Shown: in pieces, positions 14,701-25,012 of the stretch | How positions within the stretch are numbered: the stretch's first letter is position 1 | How the letters are laid out: each line of letters starts with the position of its first letter | From: Amoebophrya sp. A120 | Taxonomy: Eukaryota > Sar > Dinophyceae > Syndiniales > Amoebophryaceae | Length of the DNA: 64,000 bases | Assembly (NCBI GenBank): GCA_905178155.1 | Contig: CAJINV010000003.1 | Coordinates: 579,091-643,090, forward strand | Direction: 5' to 3' | Program-made: the position numbers and the translations under genes | Notes under the pieces: generated by a model | The model's input: only the letters and a program-made list of their open reading frames with translations | Told to the model about the DNA's origin: nothing | Database searches by the model: none

Positions 14701-16353
14701 ACGACCAAAGTCATCGCGAAAAGGCTCGAAGCAGCCGGCTACGACCGGCTTACCATTCGCCAGACGCAACCGAAGGCCGGCGAGCACATCCACAGCTTCA
14801 GCGATGAGCTGAGTCGCCGGGAGTTCTATGTCGAGGAGTACCGCGCCAAGATCCGACTGCGTCAGCAGGAACACGCCCGCGAGCTTGATAACCTCCTCCA
14901 TGGCACGGACCCGAATGCCATCGAGATGACCACCGGCCAAAAGGAGGCCTACTATGACTTCATGGATGGAGATGACGGCACCGACATCGGCATCCTCGAC
15001 GTCGTCGTGTGCAATGAGACCGCAGGCGCGGGAAAGGCTATACTGATCCGCGCGATTGAGCTAACGTGCTACCTGACCGAGACAGTTGTCATGTTGCTGG
15101 CGTCAACAGGCCAGGCGGCGAGCATCATTGACGGCCTTACGATGCACGACGGCCTCGGTATGACGATCGACCTCGAGGACAACAAAGCCTGGGGCGAACG
15201 TACCCAAGCGCTCGTCGGTGCGGCGGACGTCTATCTCCTGGATGAGTTTGGAATGTCAAACGAAGAATGGAACACCAACGGGGGCAGGCGGGTAGGGCGG
15301 GAGGTCCTACGGTATAAGCAGCTACGGGGGGAGGCGTCTCTATCGGCAACGCCGGAGCTTTGGGGCGGCAGGGGCAAGAAGGTCGGGCATTTTGGTGATA
15401 TCTACCAACTCCCCAGCGTTCTGCGACTTACAAAAACCACCGACGCGCTCATAGGGACAACCTCGCAGCCGTTTCGCAAATATTTAGAGGGGTTGGAGCA
15501 GTTTCGCTACCTGAAGATCAACAACGGCGGGCACAGTCCGCGCTACCTGGCGCAGGCGTGGAGCAACGAACTTGACCCCATCCGCACCGGGGAGACCGAG
15601 GCGATCGACCTGACTACTTTCGGGCGGATCGGCGCAGAGGATGTGGAGTATTCCTATCAATGGCTGGCCGAACGGATCCGCATCGGGCTCGGGGTGGAGG
15701 CGATGAACAGAGTCGAGATCGTTTGCGGCACCCACAAAGAGCGCCGGCGCATCCTTGCCGTTCGTGCTCGGGCTTTGCACACGCTCCACCTGCGTGGCCG
15801 CTCGTACTCGCCGCTGCTCCTCAATATGCAAAATCCCCTGCTGGAAGGCTTTGACGACGAAGAATCCACGCGCGCGGAGAAGTTGGAACTCTTCAAGGGC
15901 GAACGCGTTGCCTTGACTGGTCCCCTGCGTCTGCTGGACAGAACCTACGCCACCAACTCCCGCGGCGTCGTGACCGGCTTCGGGCGCACGTTCGTAGACG
16001 TCCAGTTTGACAAAACGGGACACGAAGAATCAGTCCCGCTGAACTCGACCTATGAGGAGGACGTGGACGGTGACCCCGGCGCGCGGTGGCTGGTGCTTGC
16101 GATCGGTGTCCGGCCGAGCCTGGCCAGCACGATCCACAGCTTCCAAGGGCGCACCGTGCCGGTCGGCGTCCTGTATGTGATCTCCATCGCCACGATTTGG
16201 ATTCTGCATGGGGTTGCGTTCGCCTTGTTCAGCCGTCCCCGGCAGCGGGAGCAGATAGCGATCTACCGCGAGAACGCAGTCGCCACACTTGAGAACCTTG
16301 TCGATCTTGCTACTTTTGGTCTACCCGATTCGGGAACATATTGGTTTCCGTGA
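11797..16353 (+). CDS. Helitron-like Rep/PIF1-type helicase transposase
   Basis: A single intronless frame of 1518 residues, GC-rich and unlike the flanking genes. A Cys-rich N-terminus (CxxC pairs within the first 50 residues, more near residue 110-170) resembles the zinc-finger part of Helitron proteins. Residues 561-563 are HQH within GRPHQHML, matching the HUH nuclease motif context of Helitron Rep domains. Tyr679 and Tyr683 (YVLKYPSK) fit the two-tyrosine motif. The C-terminal third is a PIF1-like superfamily 1 helicase: Walker A-like TAGAGKA with Lys1080, Walker B LLDEFGM (Asp1149, Glu1150), GDIYQLPSV at about 1200-1208, and IHSFQGRT near 1445. The residue after the Walker A Lys is Ala rather than Ser/Thr, which may weaken ATPase activity. 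Absence of stops suggests a recent insertion. Confidence 0.85.
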   Translation: MGELSGRILWPDRCVVCQFRRRETETGSDICRVCNGFSTACDKCQTRYPAGYFNFPDRINAKDCAKLAEAQKWPSAAPPVSHRGFFPVLEVFESLAGGPEVSQLDNLCRPCAIRANVFGAAEYQDARPAEVFGEMVPEWAPCRWCGAHVYEGTEAAWCPQTNAQKSCSLCNDGAEALAADFWADLIAGREEYVNEWEGVPKASARYARASEAVALMRYQFEPAKVRAQTGQPRKYMGRPADSFPLGSQIYSYGTGLWCPQYLTKSLGIQVALAVAGGGRVPKAQEKKAALDMFQLLARPLGGHPVYSSPTFQEYLHDPGPVAGIGLELDGGGICGVTYRTGPAHLQEGSEVFFPTSSAHDLDAKKLLQKHKILTQLWEKLLGVEFPGLFVNGLNLPPHVTTKFFLRQYFARPEMTCPVLYDLHQTLLLRFSLNQRQRQILMFQAAFQKNNPGKIPRRLPANIPGSMEEISQQRGKAFAIMRKLGACDLMTTATQADDTRELQAEAARRPWGTCAVLDEPCPSVRAFQAKMQLHAESVTQIYGECAVVSWGKEPQPTSGRPHQHMLTWFASPLLTATGFDEFITRSRDWIPAEFPGWKETGDRVFYHHHAKSCLRPGHTQCRAWIPAILVSETFLDERGFLQIETLEEDVCYVGIDKKTFCRFRAHCHATGVGGANRVRYVLKYPSKLTPAVKKNNQASGSWQMFEQAEEVFNEVEALHAAQVLTASEAAADLYGFKRFGTHVPEGTIRVVVVSRWQIERAQLFHGPALSTEFVNNWLDRPEKYFSWSLERFTLGTVTRSDRVLVERYARWHPDINGEEFQAANRLGVVLELGQLREFADFVRDNSKTILMAAQISRKAEKILAEHRPRLEICHIKGKTHEDTYLLWLCALHLVDRADVVEYFTDPNASMKRWNYPAHLKQFVFQNFLEELSELRPQSGLLPTFVKYFANFDAEARRVAWQWLEDEHKFTTKVIAKRLEAAGYDRLTIRQTQPKAGEHIHSFSDELSRREFYVEEYRAKIRLRQQEHARELDNLLHGTDPNAIEMTTGQKEAYYDFMDGDDGTDIGILDVVVCNETAGAGKAILIRAIELTCYLTETVVMLLASTGQAASIIDGLTMHDGLGMTIDLEDNKAWGERTQALVGAADVYLLDEFGMSNEEWNTNGGRRVGREVLRYKQLRGEASLSATPELWGGRGKKVGHFGDIYQLPSVLRLTKTTDALIGTTSQPFRKYLEGLEQFRYLKINNGGHSPRYLAQAWSNELDPIRTGETEAIDLTTFGRIGAEDVEYSYQWLAERIRIGLGVEAMNRVEIVCGTHKERRRILAVRARALHTLHLRGRSYSPLLLNMQNPLLEGFDDEESTRAEKLELFKGERVALTGPLRLLDRTYATNSRGVVTGFGRTFVDVQFDKTGHEESVPLNSTYEEDVDGDPGARWLVLAIGVRPSLASTIHSFQGRTVPVGVLYVISIATIWILHGVAFALFSRPRQREQIAIYRENAVATLENLVDLATFGLPDSGTYWFP

Positions 16354-16355
16354 TT

Positions 16356-16392
16356 GGCTCGCGTCCTCTTGAAGGAAGCGCGCCCACTCTAG
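16356..16392 (+). mobile_element. candidate Helitron 3' end: hairpin plus CTAG
   Basis: Directly after the stop codon, 16356-16367 pairs with 16373-16384 (10 of 12 pairs) around a 5-nt loop. Four bases later comes CTAG at 16389-16392. Helitron 3' ends typically have a GC-rich hairpin shortly before CTRR, so the arrangement fits. The next base is G rather than the usual T, and the 5' end was not found, so the boundary is provisional. Confidence 0.5.
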
Positions 16393-16454
16393 GCAAATTG
16401 CCCTTCGTATTTTCCCACGTTTTAGACTTCTCGTTGTCCAGTCACCCTGCCCCT

Positions 16455-16630
16455 TTGTCGATACACGTAGAGCCTTTCACTTATTTTGTCCTTCTTGTTC
16501 AAAGCTAACTTCTGCCGTTTGTCGATACTTGAGAAAAGCCACCCACTTGCAGACTTCTGCCGTTTCTTTGTCGATACCTAGATGGGCAGCGCTACCGATC
16601 CCATTGCTAACGTCTACCGCTTGTCGATAC
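16455..16630. repeat. four spaced copies of TTGTCGATAC
   Basis: TTGTCGATAC occurs at 16455, 16519, 16568 and 16621, with spacings of 64, 49 and 53 bases. The copies are followed by variable text (three of them by CTGAGA-, CTAGAT- or TTGAGA-like sequence). They sit between the Helitron-like 3' end and the purine satellite. No function is recognised. Confidence 0.7.
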
Positions 16631-16879
16631 CTGAGAGGAATTATCTCCCTGCCCTTGGGGCGCGGCTCTTGGAAGTACGCGGCTCCAGGAACGAATGAAC
16701 AGACGCAAGACCTCGAAAAACCACAGGCATCTGAGAAATTGCACGCAATTGATCCGCGCAAGAAAAAAGCCAGCCAGGTGCTGCTCGAGTCCGTTCGTCT
16801 TGTATGTGTCTCCGGGCATAGGATTCCCAGCCGGAAGTCCGGGAAGGCCGCTCCGTGTTCTGCCAATCAGAGGCCGGGA

Positions 16880-17350
16880 AATGAGGGGAGCCGGGAAAAG
16901 GTAAACGTAAACCGGAAGAAGAGGAACGGGGAAAAGGCAAACCGGCAAAAGAGAAACCGGGAAGAGGCAAAACAGGAAAAGACAAACCGGGAAAAAAGAG
17001 CCCGGGAAAACAAAAAAAAACCGGGCCAAGAAAAACCGAGAAAAGACGAACCGAGAAAAGAGAAGCCGGAAAAAGGGAAACCGGGAAAAGGGAACCCGAG
17101 AAAGAGAAACGGAGCAGAAAAGGGAACCCGGCAAAAGGGAAGCCAGGAAAAGAAAAACCGGGAAAAGAGTAAGAGAAACCGGGAAAAGAGAAACCAAGAA
17201 AAGAGAAACCGGAAAAAGAGAAACCGCGAAAAGAGAAACCGAGAAAAGAGAAACCGAGAAAAGAGAAACCGAGAAAAGAGAAACCGAGAAAAGAGAAACC
17301 GAGAAAAGAGAAACCGGGAAAAGAGAAACCGAAAAAGAGAAGGAGAAACC
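16880..17350. repeat. polypurine satellite
   Basis: A strongly purine-biased block built from variants of AACCGAGAAAAGAG. From about 17210 to 17345 it becomes a regular 15-bp tandem array. Because the period is divisible by three, one frame reads as (REKRN)n through the block; I treat this as a consequence of the repeat, not a gene. Confidence 0.85.
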
Positions 17351-17361
17351 GAGAAGACCGA

Positions 17362-17556
17362 GATTCCCGGTTTCCGGTTTCCGGTTCTCGGTTCTCGGTT
17401 CTCGGTTCTCGGTTCTCGGTTCTCGGTTCTCGGTTTTCAATTCTCGGTTTTCAATTCTCGGTTTTCAATTCTCGGTTCTCGGTTTTCAATTCTCGGTTTT
17501 CAATTCTCGGCTCTCGGTTTTCAATTATCGGTTCCCGGTTTTCAATTCTCGGATTT
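17362..17556. repeat. polypyrimidine satellite complementary to the purine block
   Basis: The strand bias flips abruptly. The unit is first GGTTCTC (about 17376-17430), then alternates with TTTTCAATTCTCGG. TTCTCGGTT is the reverse complement of AACCGAGAA in the preceding array, so the two blocks can fold back on each other over roughly 200 bp. Confidence 0.85.
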
Positions 17557-17989
17557 GCGTTGCTCAATTCGTCAAAAATCGTGCCTGGCCATGGATTAAC
17601 TTGATATAGATCAATCTCAATCGGAAACGCAAACGCCGAAGAATGTTGATCGCAATATAAAAAAATGTTGCCTCGTCTCGTCCAACATAGTTGTACTCCC
17701 TTTTCCTCAATGCCTTTCTCAGGTGACAAATAAGCACATTGATGTTCATATACATGGTTCTTAAGTAGACATTCAAAGCATCATCAACATAGCCATAGGA
17801 CACGTGATGGATTCAAGATTTCTTAGACGTCGAAGAAATATTATGGGATATGGATGTCAATGAGAATGTGTGGAGGAATGTTATCGTTTTAGTACGAATT
17901 ACAATTAGGATTGTGTTTGACAAAATTTAATTTTCATTCTTGAAACCCCCGGTCTTTACCCTTGAAAGGAAACAGAGTCAGATACGAAA
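17557..17989. other. spacer before RPAP1
   Basis: AT-rich, with no supported gene or repeat. It presumably includes the leader of the following gene. Confidence 0.5.
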
Positions 17990-20900
17990 ATGGACGACGA
18001 TCTCCTGCGTGAGCAGGAAGAATTTCTGCGGACATACAACCAGTCCCGCCCAGGTGGTGCTTTATCCAGCAGTTCCAGCTCGAACGACCAGCGCTTACCA
18101 AGCGGAGTCAGGTTGGTGCGACCCGGCCAGGCCCAGGGTCAGCGCAATCCTATAGCTTCTGCAAGGGGACGTCGACAGAGTGACGATGTCGACCAGGATG
18201 GAGGCGTATCTGGATCTGGAAGCAATGACCAACAGATGAAGAAAGAGGGTACTCTTGCCGTCGCGTCCTCGGGCAAAATTGAAAAGAAAGGTAGCACGAG
18301 GACGGTTTCTGAAGCCATCAAGCGTGCGGATCCGGAATTGCAACGCATTGACGATGCTCGCCGGGTGCACGAGCAAAATTTCCGTGTGGGAACAGGCGAT
18401 CAGTTTCCCCGCGTTTTATCGTCCTCGAGAACGTCGAGGCACGTCGTTGACAGCAATCGTCACGACACTGGGCGAGGACGAGCAGGTGTTCACGACGGGG
18501 TTGAATTGGCTCATGATGCGAGTAAAGATTCTGACGCAGGAGTAGAGACGGGCACGCGTGGTCGAACGGTTGAATTACAAAAGAAGAACTACGTAGAAGA
18601 TGTTGGAATAAAAACCGCCAGGACCACGGACGATGACGGACCTAGTTGTAAATCGGCGAGTACATCAACGAGTCGCGGGAATAAAACCCCGCTGCCGGAG
18701 ACTGGAACAGTTCTCGGCGAGATCGTCGAGCGAGTCCTGGACGCGGAAAGGAGCCCGGAAAAGAGTACTCGTTTTGGAGGCTGTGGCTCGGGAACGCTCG
18801 ACGCGATGAATAACTTCTTGTCATCTGTCACCAGCCGCGCGGCCGGACCACTACGTACCAAAATGAAAAGAGGAAGCCTTTTTGCGCAGATGCGACAAAT
18901 AAACACGCAGGCTGAAGAGGATGTTGACACAGTAGTTTCGTGTGTTGCTACAACTTCCTCCACCACGAACACAGACACAGGCGCGACTACTGAGTTACCG
19001 TCAAAAATGTCGTCGACGTCGCAGCCAAGTTGTTCTAAACCACCTCCACCTTCGCTAATGAGTAAGTCGCGCTTGAGTCCCATTGACGAAAATTCTGAGC
19101 TAGATAAAGATCCAGCAGGCGCTGTTTCGTCCGCATTAGAAAAAAACGAGGCCGAGCACCTGGAAAAAATTGCAGCGGAAGCCTCGAAGAGGTTGGATGG
19201 GATGTCGCACGAGGAAATTATTGCTTCTGTGGCCGAAATCAACAGCACCCTTTCGCAGTCGCAAGTCGAATTCCTCAGAAAGCGCGGTAAAGCCAAGAAG
19301 TTGCAGGATGAAAAAAATCAAGGTGTTGACAATGCTGAGAATGGTGGGAGCGCAGGACGAGGCCGTGTAGATTTAAACCGAGCAGTACAGGAGGGAAAGG
19401 TTACGAACCAGGACGGGGGCAGTCGCAGTCTATCCTCTTCTAAGCGCGGTCGGACCTCGATTTTCAAAAAGCAGCGCAACGTGATAACTACATCCGCTGC
19501 TGCACAAAGCGCCGACGAAGATGCCGCCACACCACACCTCACGACCACGCGACCATCCGCACCGGCCCAAGAGGATGTGGAAAAACGAGGTTTTGGCGCG
19601 TTTTTTGACCACGCGCCTAACATCGTGGAGAAGGAGCCGGCTGGCGAAACGCAATTGGTCGTCGACGTGGAAGACTGCATGCAGCGATTGGCGAAAGCGA
19701 AACACAAAGCTCTTGTGAGCAAGGTCGACCACAACGACAAGAACACTCTAGAAGATTCATCGGAAAATCGGCCTGCAAGAACGCCTCAGCTGCAGGAGCA
19801 ACATCCGCTGCCGCCTCTGCGTTTCTCGAAAAACGAGTTTAAGAAGTTGGAGTGGACCGAGCCCGTTGTGGACCCGGCGCCGCTGGAGGATATGTCCAAG
19901 ATGAAAACAAACGCGAGGGATGATGTGAGGTCCTCAGGACCACGTCCTCGGGGTGGACTGATTCTGGATAACTTTCGGTTCGATACGGAGGGCAAAGTCG
20001 TCGAGGAAAGCCAGCTCGGGGACACCTACCAGCCGCACCTGTACCATCATGGCAAAGAGCCGCACCGGGCGGGATACACCTTTGAGGAATTGTTGCGTTT
20101 GGCGCAGAGCGGCAGCACACCGCAAAAGACCATGGCCCTCGCTATCCTCGCCGCGGCAGTGGACCAGATTTGGCTGCTCGAAGGGAGGTTAGCAGGAGTG
20201 GAACAACCGCAGGCGAAGAATTTTTACCCTTGTAGTTCTGCAGACGAGTCGCTCGCGGAGGTATTCGACCAACTACAGGACGTACCCTCGTTGATGTTGC
20301 CACACCTGCTCGACCCTGACGCGAACGTGCGCTGGCACGCGCTTCTGGTTTTGAAAAACTTCGTCGCCGGGGGTTATGATCGCACAGGTAATACTAATAT
20401 TTTTTTTAGTTTGAGACTTCTGCGTGTGTTTTTTCATGTCGTGATTGATTTGAAATCAATCAGCTATCATTTTTACATTGGTTTGCAGTTCCCTTTCGAA
20501 GTTTCCGTTCAAAGAAGTTGCAATGAAAATGATGACATAACTGAACCATTATAGAATACTTGCACTGACTATCTTCAATCCAGTGACGAGAATTCTACTC
20601 ATGTACCACCAGTCTGAAAAATACAAAAATAAGTATGACAGAGAAAAATTGACCTGATGGCAAGAATCGCGAATAGGTCGTTGCGCTCTCATCTTTTCAT
20701 TTTTACGTAGAATTTTTGAAGTGCCAAAGAACAGTGCAAGTAGACGAGATGAACAGCGCGACATCCTCCCTAAAACCAAACACAGATTTTTCCCAAGACG
20801 TTGACGGTGCCACCGCGTCATTCTTCTACGCCAACCCGAAGTGCGTCACGTGGTTGGATATTTGCGAAGAGTTGTTGGGTGTCGACGCGGTGCCGGGACC

Positions 20901-23900
20901 CGCGGCGTTTCGACCGCGACCACAAGGTCCGGCAGATGTCCTGCACGGGCTTCTGGAGCAACAAAAGCGCGTCAGTACCCGCAAGATTCATGTGGCGGCA
21001 AAACAAGGCGACGTCGACTTGGGTGGTGGATTGGACGAAGTAGAACAACCCAGCAATAAAGCTGCTGCGGCTAGCGCTAGTACACAGGCCGCGGATGACA
21101 GGGAGGACGATGAGAACACGAAGTCGACTGCAGCTACTAGCCTGGATATGAAGAAGAAAATCGACCTTTCACTGGACGTGATCGGTATCCTTAGCCAAAT
21201 ACGTGAGATGTGCCTCAAGTTCGCTCCGCTACAGCAGGAGCACGACGCGGAAAACTACGAACGAGAGGACGGTGTTAATAAGAGCTCTTCGCAGAAGTAT
21301 GTCAGTCACCGTGTAGACGACGATTTCATTCCCTCGACTGACCAGCTGGTGTTCCAGCAACCGGTTAGTGAACGTTTGTTGGTGGTCAAGCTGCTAACTG
21401 CATTGATGCCATACCTGCGTGTGGACGATTGTTTGGAGAGAGGCGAGGGCGGGTCTTCCGAGGGTCACATCAGTCTCCAAATCATCGCGCATCTGGCAAG
21501 TCTGTCCGGACTCAATCATTGGATGTCGCTTCTTTTCGAATCGTCCCAACAAGCTGCGCAACAAGGGAGAAGAAGTACTACAACCGGTGAAAATGATCCT
21601 GATGAGAACAACAACTACGCAGGAGCCAACTTCAAGAACCACCACCGACAGGTCGTGGACGAGACTCTTCAGCTGCAGGGTCTTCGTGCGGCTATTCTGC
21701 GATTGATCCGTGTTAGCTCGCAGATTGGTGGTCCTCTGGTTACGCGTTTTTGGTTTCAGATGTACGCCGGACGGATCACGCTTGCCGCGCGGGCGGCAGT
21801 CCTGCGGTATTTGACACCCAAGATGGACCACTCCGCTGTTTCTGGTGCCGAAAAAACGAGGATCGACGAGGATCCTTGCTTCTTGATTGAGGGTTGCATC
21901 GAAGGAGTGCGCCTCTGGACGCTGTGGGTGCGGCATGGCCTAGGGGTAGATCAGGACATGGCGGTTTTTTCGGTCTACCTCCGAGAAATGCTCGTTCGTG
22001 GGTTCCAGCATAATAGTACCAACGACGACGACGACCCGGATTTTTCTGACAACAACGCTGCAACTGGTGCCCCTATTGAGGAGCAAGCCGCCGAATCATT
22101 TGACGTGGCCAAAAACAAGCGCACGCAAAAGTGGGTGCTGCTGCAGCAGGGGCTTTGTGCCCTCGTTCTCCGCTTTTTGACGGAGCTCCTTGTGCAACGT
22201 GGGAAACTGGGAGGCGATGAAATGCACGAAAAGCCGTCCCCCGATGCAGCAACGGCCGCGAAGCAACGCGAGGAAGCAGAGGAGCTTTACGACTACGAAC
22301 TTTCGTCGCTCGTCCGTGGCGGCGGGCACTGGTTTTTCGCATGCCCCGATTTCTTCAACTTTTCGACCCTCTTCCGCACGGGAGACCAGGTCGACCCCGT
22401 CATTTTTTACCAGCTGCAGGCATTGCAACGAGAGATGCGAGAGCAGTTTCCCGACGTTCCCACCAGCGACCCCCTGCCGGCTGCCCAGAGTTTGGTGCGC
22501 AGGATAGTAAAAACCTCGTCCACCAAAAAATCTTCAAGCGGAGAAGGAACATCAAAAGGTGGCTTTGACCTCAGAGCAGCCTTGTCACGGCTTTCCCTGC
22601 GAGGACCGGTGGACCCGCACGTTGTTACCGCTTTGGAAACCGCGCACAATACCGGCTACTTCTGTGTCAGCCGCATCGTCAATACGGCTTTTCCGACACT
22701 TTTTTTTCCAGTCTGGAACTCCGGCGTGCAGAAAACGCTGGAGTCTCTGGTGAAGGGACAAGTTTGGACCAGTTCGATGCGGTACCAAACGTCCAGAGAA
22801 AACGCTAGAAACGACTACCCGTGGAAGATGCGCACGGTGCCGTCGGTGGTCGCCTGCTATCCGCCTGTGGACCAGTGTAGGCTGCCGCCAGAGTGCGAGC
22901 AAAAAAAGCAGGAGCTCCCTTTCACGATCGTGCCAGAAGATGCGGTTCTTGGCTACTTCCACCTGGCAGGAGGGTCGACGGCGCAATTATCATCCACGTC
23001 TTCACAAGATGTAGATGGGTCATCGTCATGCCCGGCGCGGCCCCTGCGGAAAAGCTTCTTTACGACACCACCAGGTGGACGAGAAAGTGCTAGGACACCA
23101 ACTTCGCCAAGTCCCTCTGTCGCCCAGGACCATCTACCGATCATGCACTTGCGACACTTTGTACGCACGCATGCTGGAAGCAAGGATCCTGTGCGGGAGA
23201 ACGAGGGCTGCGTTGGAGGGGGTCTACTTTCTGACCACACTATCTCTGTGGCGCAGATCGAATTTGATAGCGACCAGCCAGAAAGTCTCGTTCTCGACCT
23301 CGTTCGGAGCTCCAACGGTCAGCTCCGCAGCGGCGCCGCCGGGATTTTCGAAATGATCGCCAGCTGTGACGATCCCGTCGTCGTGGCACGCTTGCTGCTG
23401 CAATGGTGGCCGCCCCCACCGGGCGTCGCACCTACCGACGATTGCAGCCCGAAGACGAGGAGAAATGACGGCTCTTGCGCTACTAGCTGTGTGCTTTCCC
23501 TGGAGTCCACGAGGTGGACAGCTACGAAAACGGTGTCGGTCGCGTTTCGATTTGCGTGCCTTGCCATGGCCCTGTGTCGTCACTTCGATTCGAGGTTGAA
23601 TGTCCCTGCTGATATTAGTACCCACGTCGCTCATCGTCATCTTCAAGCCGCACTTTGTTCAAGTTCATCCACGGAGGAGCGGGCTGAGCCAACGTCGGGA
23701 TCATCAACAGCAGTAGAACAAGCGACAAGCACTGCCCCATTGATGTCCTCGCCGACTGACCTGCCACAGCTGTTGCTAAAAGTGCACGCGCGGCTGCTCC
23801 TCGGCACGTCGTGGACGAAGACGCCTGATAACAGCGTGGCAGACCTGCTGCAGCAAGTTTGCGAAGACCTGTGCAGCCTGTACCTCTCCTACGGCGACTT

Positions 23901-24027
23901 CATCCCGGTACTGAAAGCGTTTCTGCAGATCCTGCGCGCCGCTGCTTGGGCACCCAAGTCTTGCTTGAACACAATCGAGGAGACTGGTGCGGCCGACCTG
24001 CTCAACCGTGGTGCTGGTGCCGCATAA
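17990..24027 (+). CDS. RPAP1: RNA polymerase II-associated protein 1
   Basis: Two exons, 17990-20387 and 20711-24027, joined in phase 1 across a 323-nt GT-AG intron (an alternative acceptor at 20735 is also in frame), encode about 1904 residues. The first residues (LLREQEEFLRTYNQ) match the RPAP1 N-terminal domain. Residues about 663-710 carry RFDTEG and then HHGKEPHRAGYTFEELL, the hallmark of the RPAP1 C-terminal domain, followed by the alanine/leucine-rich helix typical of the family. RPAP1 links RNA polymerase II assembly and nuclear import to transcription. The protein is longer than the human form (about 1393) because of low-complexity inserts and an extended helical C-terminus. The family call is strong. 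Confidence 0.9.
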
Positions 24028-25012
24028 GGATCTTCTGGGTAAAACAAGAAACGGCTCTGCGCATGAACAATATTTATTACAAAGACGAATAATAATAAAT
24101 GAATTCCAGCAGCTTCATCGCAACCCTTGTAGCATCTTTTTTTTGATGAAGAACATAAAATAAAACTGCTGATCGTCGCAAAAAAGGATTACTGTTCAGG
24201 CAAAAATTTCTACTCTTGTGCAAGCAGAGGTAGAGAAGAGCGAGAAGGAGAGTTATTATTTACGATAAAACTAAAAGCAAAGTAGTTGGCGACAAGATCG
24301 ACTTCGCGATTTACGATAAGCGCAGCGCTACGACTTCCAGGAACATCGTTCGCCTTCGCGCCCCGGGCGACCAATTTAATTTTCAGTGCTCCATTCGCAG
24401 TCTGAATTTCATTGCAATGCCGGATTTTTTTCCAAGGCCGGATCTGGTGTGCTTATGCTCGGAAATGCAATATTTGTTCGAGATGTGTAATTCGAACGGT
24501 CCATTATCGTTGTGTTGAAGTAGATCCTCCTCGCTGGCGTACGAATATTTCTCCTCGTTGGATGATGCCTTGGTTTCTTGTTTCTGGCGAGTGATATTTT
24601 TCGTGGAGCATTCGCGTCGTCTAATCGAGATGTTTGTAGCATCAAGTCGTTGCTTGTTCTTTCTCTTTCCTCGTTTTCGACTTCGCGCCCTCGTCTGTAT
24701 GTGATAGTGGCCGTTAAAAATTATATTCGTTAACCTCACTCGGGTTCATCGCTATTCGTTCGAAAAGTACTTGAGTTTCCTATTTTTGTCCAAAACAAAA
24801 AAACTGCTCTAGGGCAGTGGTTACTTGTTCACGCATCTTCATGAGCAGCATGATTGTTGTGAAGACAACCTTTGTGACAACGTGACGGGGGCAGTGAGGG
24901 TTCATCTTCATAGTACCGGAGAAAATCGGAATTATAACGCGACGTCGAGAAAAAATCAGAATGACAATACCGTTTCTTTTCCTTTCTATTGACGTCTAAG
25001 TACACTTCTAAA
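24028..25012. other. intergenic spacer
   Basis: AT-rich, with no supported gene. A 118-codon frame on the minus strand (24383-24739) is basic and low-complexity and lacks any recognised motif; it is not called. All firm genes are on the other strand. Confidence 0.5.

Noticed and set aside
16356-16384. Bacterial rho-independent terminator after the Helitron-like frame
   Set aside because: No T-run follows, the neighbours are spliced eukaryotic genes, and hairpin plus CTAG fits a Helitron end better.
16529-17599. 356-codon frame rich in REKRN
   Set aside because: It follows the 15-bp purine satellite, whose period is a multiple of three, and has no non-repetitive domain.
24383-24739. 118-codon minus-strand gene
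   Set aside because: Basic low-complexity sequence without motif or neighbours on that strand.
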